NCBI GenBank assembly: GCA_945859605.1
Contig: OX243822.1
Coordinates: 26,845,998 to 26,909,997 of the forward strand
DNA length: 64,000 nt
Reading direction: 5' to 3'
DNA from: Lumbricus rubellus
Lineage: Eukaryota; Annelida; Clitellata; Crassiclitellata; Lumbricidae
Positions 23,043 to 59,214 of the stretch are shown here, piece by piece. Under the pieces are notes generated by a model. The model was not told where the DNA came from. It made no database searches and saw only the letters and a list, made by a program, of their open reading frames with translations. The stretch's first letter is position 1; each line of letters starts with the position of its first letter. The position numbers were made by a program, and so were the translations under genes.

Positions 23043-26022
23043 CTGGCGAACAGACAAGCAACACTCGGTTATTACTAATTAGTACATTTGCGTGGCGCCA
23101 GTATAAACTTCGGGCTAGCCAGGAATAAATTGGGAGCGTTCAATTTCGGGGTTTCCAATGGTCGCAAAATACAGAAAATTGGCTTAACAATTTTGGACCT
23201 TTTTGGACACGTGCTGTTCCGTTACTTGCTCCCAATAAAGCAATCATTGTGATCTTTTCAACCAAGATAGCGTGCTAGATTGCAAAAAACGGTTCTTATT
23301 TGTATACTCTGACAATTCTTGAATTCTTGTCTATAAAAGCACATGATTTTACAATGTCGTTTGTAGCTCATAATGTGGTCTATACGACTGCACTAAGAAA
23401 AGTGAATATATAGGCTACTTACTCACTTGCTTGTCTCCGGGGTGGGGAAAGTATGATCACATTAATTTTATAATTACTCTATAATTATACGATCATCAAT
23501 AGAATCCGTATACCTTATGTTTGTCGTTCATCATGATCCAAGCGTAGACGTCCTTGTTGTTCTGTCCCAACACGTGAGTCGTGAACAGATAAGTTCCGTT
23601 TTGTTTGCAGACGAAATGCGACGAATAAACATCGAACGAGTCTCCCATATTCGTGAACACCACGTCGAATGTGATCGGGGTGTCCTGCAGAACCGGCCCC
23701 AGTTTCTGACTGCGGGCCACCGAGAAGGCCACCCTCCTGCGAGGGGTGGCCGAGTCGCCCTTCTGACCCTTGGCCCCGGCAGGGCCCAGTGGTCCTGCGT
23801 CACCGCGGTCTCCCTTAGACCCGGGGCCGCCCATGTCGCCTCCTTCACCCTTTGTGCCTCGTTTGCCACGAGAGCCACTGGGGCCGATCGGACCTGAAGG
23901 TCCAAAAAGACCTGCATCAGGAAAGAAGAATATTTTTTACAGAGGCACGTAAAATATTATGATTCTTTAAGATTGCAAAAATTATGGGGGAGGCGATGTT
24001 CCGGAATGGCTTCTAGTATCATTATTGCTAATTATTATCAATGTCGTTGTTATTATAACCTGAGGTATAAATCACTAAGGGTTTGAAAGCTTGGAGATTA
24101 TATTATTGTCAAAATTAAAAAAATTTAATTATTAGCTTTGTAATTAATCAACCAATCAATTAATTAATTTATAACAATGATACTGATAATTATTTTATTA
24201 TCATTATTTTTTTCAACATTTTAATATTTTCTCCGGGCTAAAAACAAAAACTAAAAATACAATGGTAAGACTAAGACTTATACATCCAGAGGATAACTCG
24301 ATATTGAAAAGCTGTGTGGCAAGGCAGATACGAGCCTCTACACCGCAGACTTGAGGCTTGATGGCCTCAGGACATCATGGACAATCATGTCCTAAACCCA
24401 CTCCTTTTTCCTACAAGGACACTCCCCTATCTCATGCGTCCCAGACCATAATGACCATGATGGACAGACAACTTAATGAGAAAAACGTTATTAATAAGAA
24501 TGCTTTATTATGCCTAATTTTATGTAAACCTAAGTGCGGTTAGTGCCGGTTATGCAGTTGGATTAATAAAGAATATACTTACTTACTTACCTACTTACCT
24601 ACCTACCTATACCTACCTACCTACCTACCTACCTACCTACCGACCGACCGACCGACCGACCGATTGACTGACTGACTAACTGACTGACTGACTGACTGGC
24701 TGACTGACTGACTGACTGACTGACTGACTGACTGACTGACTGACTGACTGACTGACTGACTGACTGACTGACTGACTGACTGACTGACTGACTGACTGAC
24801 TGACTGACTGACTGACTGACTGACTGACTGACTGACTGACTGACTGACTGACTGACTTGCTTGCTTTGCATCCGGTCAATAAAACATTGTTACATAAATA
24901 TTGTCTTTTTCGTGGCTTGGATGGGAGTACAGTTTCTAGAAGTGGTGCTATAGAAATAAAATTCATAGTTACCTAGCTATTATAGGGATGGATTGATGGA
25001 TATATAGATTTGACGAGGGCTTATGCCAACAGAGACCGTGTCTTAAAGGTGTCTATTTATTGATTTATTTCAAAAGTTTAACGACAAACTACAATTGCGA
25101 GTGAAGGACTTGCCCAAGGTCTCTTCGCGGCGACCTGAGGTGGATTCGAACCTGCAACCCTTCGGTTGCAAGGCGACGAACATGCCCACTACACCACCGC
25201 ACCCCACAAAAGCATTCATAATTCGGTCAAATAATTATCAGGATATTTTGATCAGGAATAGGCTTATTCAAAAGGGACATTCTAGCCTTTCCTATGCCTA
25301 CTGTTTAGTATGGCATCAAAATTTCATTTTGGAATTTTGCAGGCCTAACATAAGCATGCTTTTGTTAGATTGCATTATGACATTTCTAGGACGTTGATCT
25401 GCCTATGTAATAAATAATTATTATTTATTAAATAGGAAGATTACATCTTAAAGGTGTCTATTTATTCCAAAAGTTCAACGTCATTCTATGGCTGGCGTGA
25501 CCGTTGCATAACAGTTTATCAGATCATTTTTTATGTAAGATCTGCGTTCTCCAATCTCAAAGTATGTACAGACTATATTATACAGATTATCTAGAAAACA
25601 GATTCTATAGAATTTATTATAGAAGCAAGGTCAACCCATGGATGTCCATATAATAGGACCCTTCACCGATTTCCAATGGCCAATACGTCCATGCAAACAC
25701 ACATACAGCACACGCTTACACGCACTCACATACATACATACATACATACATACATACATACATACATACATACATACATACATACATACATACATACATA
25801 CATACATACATACATACATACATACATACATACATACATACATACATACATACATACATACATACATACATACATACATACATACATACATACATACATA
25901 CATACATACATACATACATACATACATACATACATACATACATACATACATACATACATACATACATACATACATACATACATACATACATACATACATA
26001 CATACATACATACATACATACA

Positions 26023-26053
<31 letters not shown>

Positions 26054-28171
26054 CTAACGCCTCTGATCACGTGACGATCAGGACGTAGGGGAACAACTCA
26101 TGGTCTTTTCAGAGTTTTATTATTATTCACGAATTAGGTTGACGATAGTAAACAGACAGTCTCTTTCAGTTAATTAAACAATTATTAAACTTCAACACCT
26201 TAAACTACAACGACGATGACGACCAACCCTGACTAACCCTCCTCACTGTTCTGCCCTAACTCTTTACTACCTTGATGGAATCTGGCAACGACGACCCCTG
26301 TCCTTTATCCTTCAGTCCTTTTATACTGACGCTACTCTCGCTTCTTGCCTACGCGTCTTCATCTGATTGGGCACCAGCAACCTTCCTGCTCCGTTGCTAT
26401 AGCAACCCATCGGTGCCTGCTCTCTTTGCCTGCATTGGCATGCAGTCAATCCGATCTCTTTCCTTCTGTCTGTCTGGCCTCTTGCCTCTTGCTCTCCTCC
26501 TCCTTCTCTCTCTCTTCCCTCTGTGCTCAACTGTCTGCCCCGTCTGTCCAGTTGTCGTGTAACATCACTCACTCGCTTACTCACTCTCTATCCGTCCGTC
26601 TGTCTGTCTGTCTTTCTATCTATCCTTCATTCCCTTTGTAGGTAGACCTGGGAGTCGACCCCAATAAGTCGACCCCAGTCGACTTGGGCATCCCAAGTCG
26701 GGTCGGGTCGTTTCTGGTCACCGCAACTGACCCCAAGTCGAATTTTGTGGAAAGAAGTCACTTGAAGTTGTTTTTACCCCAAGTCGACTTAAACCGACTT
26801 GAGACACAAACATAGTTAAATTTGTCACTTTTGCTAAACAGGGACTTAGCCTGTAGCCTATTGATTAAGCTTATTTTACCGGCAGGCTATCGTGCAAACT
26901 GCCATTCCGCCGATCTATTCATATAATTTGTTATTCTATAGATGCTAAAACGTGCTATATATTGTGCTTAGCCTATTAAAATGGTGAAGCAAATGTTACT
27001 AAAATATTAGCACGTGTGCTTATCAAGGCATGAACGTGAGCAAATCAGTGAACTTCTAGCGGTCAGTGAATTTGGCGCAAAGAAAGTTGGATCTACATTC
27101 TACAAGGCCTAAGCTTATAATAAATCGATAGTTTGGCGCTACTTTGGTACGCTGCATCTGCAGTTTTTGTCTGCAGACGGAAAAGCTATTATATCCGGGC
27201 CAATTGGACAATGAACGACTTTACCGTCAGTGAGTAGGCCTAGGCTATTATAGTAGGCCTAGTAGCCTACTGCAGGATGATGCGCTTGCAATGCTATTTG
27301 CTAAGTTGCGGAATGATGTTAGTGGCCGATCAATTATAATATGAAAACAGAATTAGGCTTACAGATGAAGCCTATCACAACAAGCCATTCAGTGCAACCA
27401 GTCCGCGGTCCCCCATTTTATCTTAGACCTTGCGCGTTTTACAAATTTATTTAATATTAATATTAATAATAAAAATAATAATAATGAGTGCAATCTGAAT
27501 AATCACTGATAATGGACAAGCTAAAATTTACAGGCCTAATAATTTGTCGTCCCATAGTCTAGGGCTCTAGGCTACTATCTCAAGACATCACAAAACTACT
27601 CAAACTGAAACACAAAAGTCTGAAATGGACTTAATAAAACTTTAACAAAATTAATGCATGCATCAATTAAGAGTTGAGGCCTCATTATTCATTGGTAGGC
27701 TTAGGCCAATATGAAATCAATGCTTGCCAGGAAAAATTGGCTTGACTTCTACCATTAGTAGCCGTACGTAGACCTAGGCTAATGGCTATTACCATGTCAG
27801 AAGTCGACTTCAAGTCGGAAGTCGGTTGTTTTTTGCCAAGTCGGGTCAAGTCGTTTTGACTCCAAGAAGTCGACTTCAAGTCGACCTCAAGTCACTTTAG
27901 GGTCAAGTGGGGTCAGATTGGCTGACTAAAGTCACTCCCAGGTCTATTTGTAGGCCTACTATCTTAACTGTCAACTACCTCCGCTACACATACATACATA
28001 CATACATACATACATACATACATACATACATACATACATACATACATACATACATACATACATACATACATACATACATACATACATACATACATACATA
28101 CATACATACATACATACATACATACATACATACATACATACATACATACATACATACATACATACATACAT

Positions 28172-28202
<31 letters not shown>

Positions 28203-28749
28203 TACACACATACATACATACATACGTACATACGTACGTACACACATAGGCTACATACACACAGCACGCGCATACATGCTTAAAGACAGGGAACAGTATA
28301 CATGTAAAGAGACAACCAGATGAACAGAAATATATGGCAAAAACAAAAGCAAGTTCTTGCCATCGCTAGCAATAGTAAGCTAGCGCAACATCATTCTAGC
28401 AGATGAATCTCTAAAAGACGGATGACCTACCCGGTGGTCCATTCTCGCCCTTTTCCCCCGGGTCGCCTTTATTGCCGTCTCTGCCACGCGACCCGTGCAG
28501 TCCGGGTACCCCGGGTACTCCCGGTGACCCTTGTTGGCCCATCATGCACCCACAGTAATCCGTCCGGGGTCCGGAGGCTGAGGAGGAGGATTGGGAAGAG
28601 TCCTGACCGTCGTTCGACATGGAAAAGCTTCTAACGCTCACGGTCGACAAGACCATCAGCAGCAGCAGCAGCAGCATCAGCAGTGGGATGCTGAACATGG
28701 CGTTGCCGTGGAAACGCTCCGTTGTCATGACGACCTGCAATTGATGCAA
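22881..28749 (-). CDS. Secreted collagen-stalk C1q-domain protein (3 exons)
   Basis: Exons on the minus strand are 28749-28431, 23911-23514 and 23042-22881, joined in phases 1 and 0. Starting from the Met at 28728 the product is 285 residues (292 from 28749). It has a hydrophobic signal peptide (LLMLLLLLLMVLSTVSV), a Ser-rich neck with DYCGC, 29 uninterrupted Gly-X-Y triplets (about 67-153) and a C1q domain (about 157-285) with AFSV, FVCKQNGTYLFTTH, VWIQLS and FSGYLIF. Such proteins trimerise through C1q and the collagen helix, and the neck Cys could link trimers. In the C1q family they act extracellularly in recognition or signalling; the ligand here is unknown. It is a CTRP/C1q-like protein, and orthology to one vertebrate member cannot be assigned. 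Confidence 0.9.
23514..23911 (-). CDS. C1q gene exon 2: collagen and N-terminal C1q
   Basis: Acceptor CTGATGCAG|GTCTTT at 23911 completes the split Gly codon and restores the Gly-X-Y register (GLFGPSGPIGPSG). The donor CATAAG|gtatac closes at 23514 in phase 0. The frame carries 18 triplets and then the first C1q strands through AWIMMNDKHK. Confidence 0.92.
24575..24866. repeat. (ACTG)n tetranucleotide array
   Basis: TACC and CGAC repeats pass into about 50 near-perfect GACT units. Lies in intron 1 of the C1q gene. The Ser-Gln-Ser-Val frames are artefacts. Confidence 0.97.
25091..25205 (-). mobile_element. tRNA-derived SINE, family S1, copy 4 (head only)
   Basis: ACAATTGCGAGTGAAGGACT through the inverse tRNA-like head (GGATTCGAACC, CACCACCGCACCCCA). 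The distal body and tail are missing. Confidence 0.85.
25727..26050. repeat. (CATA)n microsatellite
   Basis: About 80 perfect CATA units. Every frame is open on both strands and non-coding. Located in C1q intron 1. Confidence 0.97.
26643..27946. mobile_element. 1.3-kb non-autonomous hAT-like transposon M4
   Basis: Ends TAGACCTGGGAGT and ACTCCCAGGTCTA are perfect 13-bp inverted repeats, flanked by a perfect 8-bp duplication TTTGTAGG (26635-26642 and 27947-27954). The outer 150-200 bases on each side are packed with AAGTCGACTT, AAGTCGGGTCGGGTCG and related motifs, like the subterminal transposase-binding repeats of hAT elements. The interior is AT-rich and has no transposase frame. It sits in the C1q intron. 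Confidence 0.88.
27988..28250. repeat. (CATA)n microsatellite
   Basis: About 50 CATA units with CA-rich and CGTA-containing right edge. A second such array in the same intron. Confidence 0.96.
28431..28749 (-). CDS. C1q gene exon 1: signal peptide, neck, start of collagen
   Basis: Three in-frame Met codons lie at 28749, 28728 and 28698. The last gives the tidiest signal peptide (MFSIPLLMLLLLLLMVLS). Ends GGACCACCGG|gtaggt at 28431, splitting a Gly codon after one base, so the collagen register continues into exon 2. Confidence 0.88.
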
Positions 28750-28799
28750 TCTTGTAGGTGTAATAATTATTGCACCGGTAAATAATCTGTAGATTGTAA

Positions 28800-29560
28800 T
28801 TTTTAGGCCTAATCGCAGTTTTGTTGGTGTAGACTCAATTCTGTGTCATAGTAATTTTTTAACTATAGATAATTCTTCATTCGTAATTTTGCTACTATTA
28901 TGTTAGGCTATTCAATAAATTTGATTTGATTTGAGTTGATTTGATATTCTGTAGGCATGCTCGGCTAAGTGTAAATCGTCATTTTGCAGACGATTTGCGC
29001 CATATAGGCCTATAGGCCTAGTGAATTCGTGTCATTCTGTTATGAATAATTGGGTCCGTTGGAAGCGCTGTATTTTAATATGTAATCGTGCAACGACGAC
29101 GATGATGATGATGACGACGATGACGATGATGATATAAATGCCGCTGATGATCATGATGAATGAGGTTGCTGTTGTTACCTGAACTTTCGGTGCTCTGGAA
29201 AACCAATTCAGCGTCTTCGAAATCCCTCCAAAACCAGGTTTTGTCCTCGTACGGAAAAATCCGTGTTAAGCACCCATCGAATCCTAATGTGTCCAAGACT
29301 ATAGGTTAATGTCTGCCTTCAGCAAGAACTACTGTTTCTTCGATGCCTCCTCTGCACACCAGCCACTGTTGTCCTCAGTCAGTTTTCTAAGGCGTATGTA
29401 TTCTTATAGTTATAAATCTGTAACTTCAATGACGTCCGTAGGCTAGATCTATCAACTAGTGCAGCCCATAAGGTGTCAACCCATGTGGCAACAGAAACAA
29501 AGCCATTATCAAAGCCAGTAATATCATTTGGCCTAACGTGTTCTCTTACATTTCCTTAGC
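28800..29560. other. C1q upstream region; nothing definite
   Basis: AT-rich, with a GATGAT microsatellite at 29096-29160 and adjacent TAGGCCTA-type palindromes near 29005. No clear TATA box for the C1q gene seen on the minus strand. Confidence 0.35.
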
Positions 29561-29733
29561 AAACACACTACAATCTTGTAATAAACGTTAATTTTGCAAA
29601 TGTTGTTTAACTTGTTTCGAATGCGCTATATAACTGCTTCGACGCATGCGGACGTATTCTTAGCGTCTAGTCGGGGACTCGGCGCAAAGGAGCTGCGGCG
29701 CGAAAAAGCAGATGACAGAAATCCGCCTTATGC

Positions 29734-29762
29734 TGACGTCATTTACCGTGATCTATATAAAA
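29734..29762 (+). promoter_or_regulatory. CRE plus TATA box promoter-like block
   Basis: A perfect palindromic CRE TGACGTCA (29734-29741) lies 12 bases before TATATAAAA (29754-29762), in a local rise of GC (29640-29740). Established knowledge: this spacing is common in CREB/ATF-driven core promoters. No gene is recognised immediately downstream, so its target is unknown; a transposon promoter is possible. Confidence 0.4.
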
Positions 29763-29794
29763 CCGACCACCGTCAACGCTCGACTTAATCTACC

Positions 29795-30385
29795 CGGTTC
29801 TACCGTATACAAGCTGTCAAACACAAACATTTGGTAGTAGTTATCACATAATATATTTATAGATATAATTGTATTATGTATCAACACATTACATGCACAT
29901 AAATATATAGGCTATCCTATGTGTATGATTGTATATAATCACAACAACCCGTTTTATGCAAAGGCTAAATCTTATATAGATATATTAAATGAAATAATTT
30001 ATGATGACAAAAGCCTACAATAATTACATTTTATATAATTATTATATAAATACACACACACACACACATGCATAGTGTATTAAGGTATATATTTATTTAT
30101 AACTATCAATCATGCTCATACTATCCATACACGAAGAGTCTGCACTATCTCGAGCGTGCGTTAATCCCGCTACGTGTATTTGTTGCGCCATCTGGTGGTC
30201 GATGGAATGAAGGCGTAGAGTAACGGTGGCAGTGGTGGTGGTCGCCAGAGGCAATCAGAGGAAAGCGTGGAGAGAGTGTCGTGATCCATTGGGAAGAAGA
30301 AGCAGCCACACGGATAATCCCCCGATGAAATCCTTCGTCCATATGCTGACACGTTTCTAATTAAATTGCAACATATATTTCCCAT
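29795..30385. other. AT-rich intergenic DNA
   Basis: No feature seen apart from a short CA run at 30050-30068. Confidence 0.4.
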
Positions 30386-30389
30386 CTCC

Positions 30390-30590
30390 ACTGTCTGTCT
30401 GTCTGTGTGATTGTGTGTCTGCCTGTGTGCCTGTCTGTGTGTCTGTCTGTGTGTTTGTGTGTCTGTGTGTCTGTGTGTCTGTGTGTCTGTGTGTCTGTGT
30501 GTCTGTCTGTCTGCCTGTCTGTCTGTCTGTCTGTCTGTGTGTGTGTTTGTCTGCCTGCCTGTCTGTCTGTCTGTCTGTCTGTGTATATAA
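30390..30590. repeat. TCTG / TGTGTC microsatellite block
   Basis: GTCTGTGT and TCTG repeats. Confidence 0.93.
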
Positions 30591-30659
30591 AACTATGTGT
30601 ATTGTGTATATGTGTACGTCTGTCTGTCTGCTTAACTATTTGTTGAACCTTTGTATGTT

Positions 30660-30920
30660 CATAATTCATCCATCCATTCATCCACTCATCCATACATACA
30701 TCCAACCATCCATCCATTAGTCCTTCCATCCATCCATTCATCCATCCATCAATCAATTCATACATCCAAACATTCCTTCATCAATATATCCATCCATCCA
30801 TTCATCCACCCATTCATCCATTCATCCATCCATTCATCCATTCATCCATCCATCCATTCATCCATTCATCCATCCATTCATCCATCCATCCGTCTATCTA
30901 TCCATCTATCTATCTATGCA
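30660..30920. repeat. (CATC)n tetranucleotide block
   Basis: CCATCCATTCAT-type repeats. Confidence 0.93.
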
Positions 30921-30984
30921 TTTAACCTTCTATCCCGTTTTGAGGAGCCCGCACAGAGTAGGCTACCTTGGTGGAACGGTGTAC

Positions 30985-31795
30985 AGCACCTTGCAAGAAT
31001 AGTGCACATCACTTTAATGGACCGGTGCAAAGCAATTTATTAGAACGGTGAACAGCACCTAGTTGGATCGGTGCACAGCACATTCATGGAACGGTGCACT
31101 GCACCTTGGTAAAGCGGTGCACAGCACCATGGTGGACCAGTGCACAGCTCCTTGATGGAACGGTGCACAGCACCTTGGTGGACCGGTGCACAGCACCTTG
31201 GTGGATCGGTGCACAGCACTTTCTTGGATCGGTGCACAGCACCTTGGTGGAACGGTGCACAGCACCTTGGTGGAACGGTGCACAGCACCTTGGTGGAACG
31301 GTGCACAGCACCTTGGTGGAACGGTGCACAGCACCTTGGTAGATCGGTGCACAGCACCTTGGTGGAACGGTGCACAGCACCTTGGTGGAACGGTGCACAG
31401 CACCTTGGTGGAACGGTGCACAGCACCTTGGTGGAACGGTGCATAGCACCTTGGTGGAACGGTGCACAGCACCTTGGTGGAACGGTGCATAGCACCTTGG
31501 TGGAACGGTGCACAGCACCTTGGTGGAACGGTGCACAGCACCTTGGTGGAACGGTGCACAGCACCTTGGTGGAACGGTGCATAGCACCTTGGTGGAACGG
31601 TGCACAGCACCTTGGTGGAACGGTGCACAGCACCTTGGTGGAACGGTGCACAGCACCTTGGTGGAACGGTGCACAGCACCTTCCTGGAATGGTGCACAGC
31701 ACCTTGGTGGAACGGTGCATTGCACCTTGATGGACTGGTGCACAGCACTATGATGAACCGGTTCACATTACCTTGGTGGACTGGTGCACAGGCTG
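30985..31795. repeat. 23-bp satellite with an internal hairpin, about 35 copies
   Basis: The unit GGTGCACAGCACCTTGGTGGAAC repeats head to tail, very uniform in 31225-31680 and degenerate at both edges. Each unit holds an inverted repeat GGTGC-ACA-GCACC. Because the period is not a multiple of three and has no stop in most frames, long frames (up to 235 codons) open on both strands; they are artefacts. Confidence 0.95.
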
Positions 31796-31899
31796 CACAG
31801 CTGCTGGTCGATGTTTTCCGAAGAAGAAATTGTTATTCGCGTCGAATCTCACAAACAATTCTTAGTTCAAACTTTTATTCTATCACTCATCGTGTTGTG

Positions 31900-32430
31900 A
31901 TGGAAATGCCTATTTAGAACTTCTGTTCACATCGTAATTTCGTGTCAATCATTTAACCTAGAACCTACAGTCTACAGACCTAAAGTCTTATGATAGATTT
32001 AAAATTTAACTTGATCATATACACAAATTGAAGGATAGGACTCCTATCCTTCGACTTGTGTCGGCTAAAGTTAATTTTTTAAGATCAAAAATTGCCGATG
32101 GTTTCCGTTTTAAATGACAATAATTAACGTGGATCAACTATAATTATAGGCCTACAAGGCCCTAAGTTAGTCTTACCGGTTGAATTCTGTCTTCAAAAGC
32201 AATGAATTTTCTTTTCTTCTCATCGACCTTTTCGATGGTTTACAGTTGTTTGTGTAGATTTTTCAATGACACGATAATTATGTGTCTTCAGAAGGATGAA
32301 TAATTGTTTTAATCGAATTTCTCTTCTTCTGATCGACGAATTTCGATAAGTTTCTTTTCGAAATGTATCGCCATTAACGTCTGGTCGATTTTCCAAACGA
32401 GTTTCAACTGACGGTTTCCATGTCAACAAC
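31900..32430. other. No feature seen
   Basis: AT-rich sequence upstream of CaMKII. ATAGGACTCCTATCCTTC near 32035 forms a short palindrome. Confidence 0.35.
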
Positions 32431-32432
32431 CG

Positions 32433-32488
32433 TGACGTCATCTGAGCAACAGTCATGAGATGACGTGTTTATTATAGCAATGACGTAA
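32433..32488 (+). promoter_or_regulatory. Cluster of three CRE-like sites upstream of CaMKII
   Basis: TGACGTCA at 32433-32440, TGACGTG at 32461-32467 and TGACGTAA at 32481-32488, about 1.2 kb before the CaMKII ATG. CREB/ATF binding is inferred from motif only. Confidence 0.35.
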
Positions 32489-32728
32489 TCAATATTATCG
32501 TTGAATCGCAGAGACTAAGTCACTAAGTAATTAATTTTATTGTTATGCATTTAATCATTTATCAAGCGCTTCTATAAAGACTATAATTATTAACCTTATA
32601 GGCCTAATGATGAACGTTCAGTGGCACAATTATGCAGTTTTGAGAAGTCTGCAAGAGAGAATGTAAGAGCGAATAGGGGATGGTGTGTTCCAAATAGACC
32701 TACACGGTGTCCCAATTGAACTGGCAGG

Positions 32729-32912
32729 CAGGGTGAGAATTGCCGGGGGGTTGGGGGGTTCAACCACGGCCGACTAATTTAGTCGGCCGTGGTTCAACCC
32801 ACCCAGTCTTTTTTAGAGCCCCATGTTAAAGTATGTTTTTCATACCCCAATTTCAAGTTTATCATAGGCCAACCCCCCCCCCCCCAGTTTTTTTTCCACA
32901 ATTCTCATACTG
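32729..32912 (+). mobile_element. hAT-like MITE family M1, copy 2 (with palindromic insert)
   Basis: Ends CAGGGTGAGAATTG and CAATTCTCATACTG, with a perfect 8-bp duplication CTGGCAGG (32721-32728 and 32913-32920). At 184 bp it is about 40 longer than its relatives because of an internal palindromic insert near 32764-32797 (ACGGCCGACTA..TAGTCGGCCGT). Confidence 0.92.
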
Positions 32913-33668
32913 CTGGCAGGGCTACCCTTTTTAGTTTGGCGATATACTTGTCAATTCTAAATGAAACTCTGTAAAATTTCACAGAGAACGTAAAAGGGAT
33001 AAGTTATCAATGTTTCTTGAAACATTTATCCAATTCTACGAACAGAGTCCGAATTTATTCAGCTTTAAATTTTGGCAAAGAAAATTTTAAGTTTCCGCCG
33101 AGGCCCGAGAGAAGAGGCAGATGGTCAAATGCCCAGGGCCAGACAACTTTTAGAGACCAGGGCATGGTAAGCCTATTTATACAGAAAAGTCTATGATAGG
33201 CCTACAATTATTTTTAATATCACATTCAGAAAAAGATTCAAAAGCTCATATTTCGAGTCAACAATTGAATAAAATCATATTTCATAAATAAATATGATGT
33301 TTAATGTCGTAGTCTAGGCCTACTCGTAGGCCTATCTGTACTTTTATCACTTTAGTTTGCTTCTAACAAAGGTTTCTGATAAGGCATTAGAATTTTTAGG
33401 ATAGTTTAGGAGACCGTGACTGCTCTGCAATTGCTTGGTTACAGCAATCGATACATGCAGTTCATCGTAAGTCACTGTTAATCTTTGTGGTCCAGTAGCG
33501 TCGATTAGAGCTACAGTAGCCTACACTACATTAGGCCCTACAGTAATTTTATTTTCCACGCCTTGAAGATCTTTGTCGTCAAAGGCAAGGTGGCGCTGTA
33601 AACGGGGAATTGCGTCATTGTATGCGGACTCTTAAATGCTGTTGTAATGTGTAGAAAAATTAAAGAAG

Positions 33669-58402
<24,734 letters not shown>

Positions 58403-58484
58403 GTGAGGGTGGATATCTCCTCTCGTGTGGTGTGATCCCTTCCTGCATGGAACTCCCCCCCCCCCCCATACTGGTCATTCGGTG

Positions 58485-58680
58485 GTGCCAGTCTAAATTC
58501 CAGATGAAGGAGGAGGGCAATGCTGATATTTGTTATTACACGGTGTCGTTAAAAAGCAACAAACTAACCTTCTGCTTGTACTATGGTAGTGCCAGTCTAG
58601 AGTCTGGATGAAGGAGGAGGGTGACACTAATCATTGTCGTTGTGATGACACAGTGTCATTAAAAGTTACTAACCATCTTC
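58485..58680 (-). repeat. Two inverted R3 family copies
   Basis: GGTGCCAGTCTAAATTCCAG...ACGGTGTCGTTAAAA (58485-58555) and TAGTGCCAGTCTAGAGTCTG...ACAGTGTCATTAAAA (58585-58660). Confidence 0.65.
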
Positions 58681-58872
58681 CTGCATGATGTTGCTGCTAT
58701 CTTGAAAGGTGTTTACTAACAATGCTTTATTTGTGTGAGATTCCGAAGGATTTGTATATAATGTCACTGATTGGTTAGAACAATTGGTTGTTTTTATACA
58801 GAGAGTAAAGGTTCAATTCTCCTATTCCACCTTCTCTTTCTTCTTCTCTTCTACAACGGTTACTGTGTAGAG

Positions 58873-59213
58873 CAGTGGTTCCCAACCTTTTTTGACTGTA
58901 GGGCCACTTTTCCTAAGTTGGAGGACACGAGGGCCACTTTTTCTTAGTGAGAGGCACTTAGGGGCCACAATGCTAAAATTTAATTAAATAAAAGCATATA
59001 ATTTTTTTATAATTGATTCAAAGTAGAATGTTTGATGTTTATAATAGACTTCAAAATAAAATAATGTGTAATAGAAAATAATTTCATGTTCTATCCTGTC
59101 CAAAATGTCAATTTTTTCGTATATTTTTTAATTCTGTGAGAGATGAGGGTCATTTTTTAGGCCTGGCGGGCCATTTTTTGAGGCCTCGCGGGCCACTTTT
59201 GGCCCGCGGGAGT
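58873..59213 (+). mobile_element. 3'-truncated hAT-type MITE (CAGTGGTTCCCAACC end)
   Basis: CAGTGGTTCCCAACCTTTTT is the classic hAT terminal sequence, followed by GGGCCACTTTT repeats and ending in GCGGGCCACTTTTGGCCCGC. The mirrored GGTTGGGAACCACTG end is missing, so the right terminus was lost. Confidence 0.75.
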
Positions 59214-59214
59214 A

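Noticed and set aside
23517..23952. Plus-strand frames over C1q exon 2
   Set aside because: Antisense shadows of the collagen/C1q coding sequence, which has correct Gly-X-Y register and splice sites on the minus strand.
31040..31766. Six overlapping frames of about 200 codons
   Set aside because: Same 23-bp satellite read in different frames; no frame is preferred.
30985..31795. CRISPR-like array
   Set aside because: Units are contiguous with no unique spacers; eukaryotic satellite.
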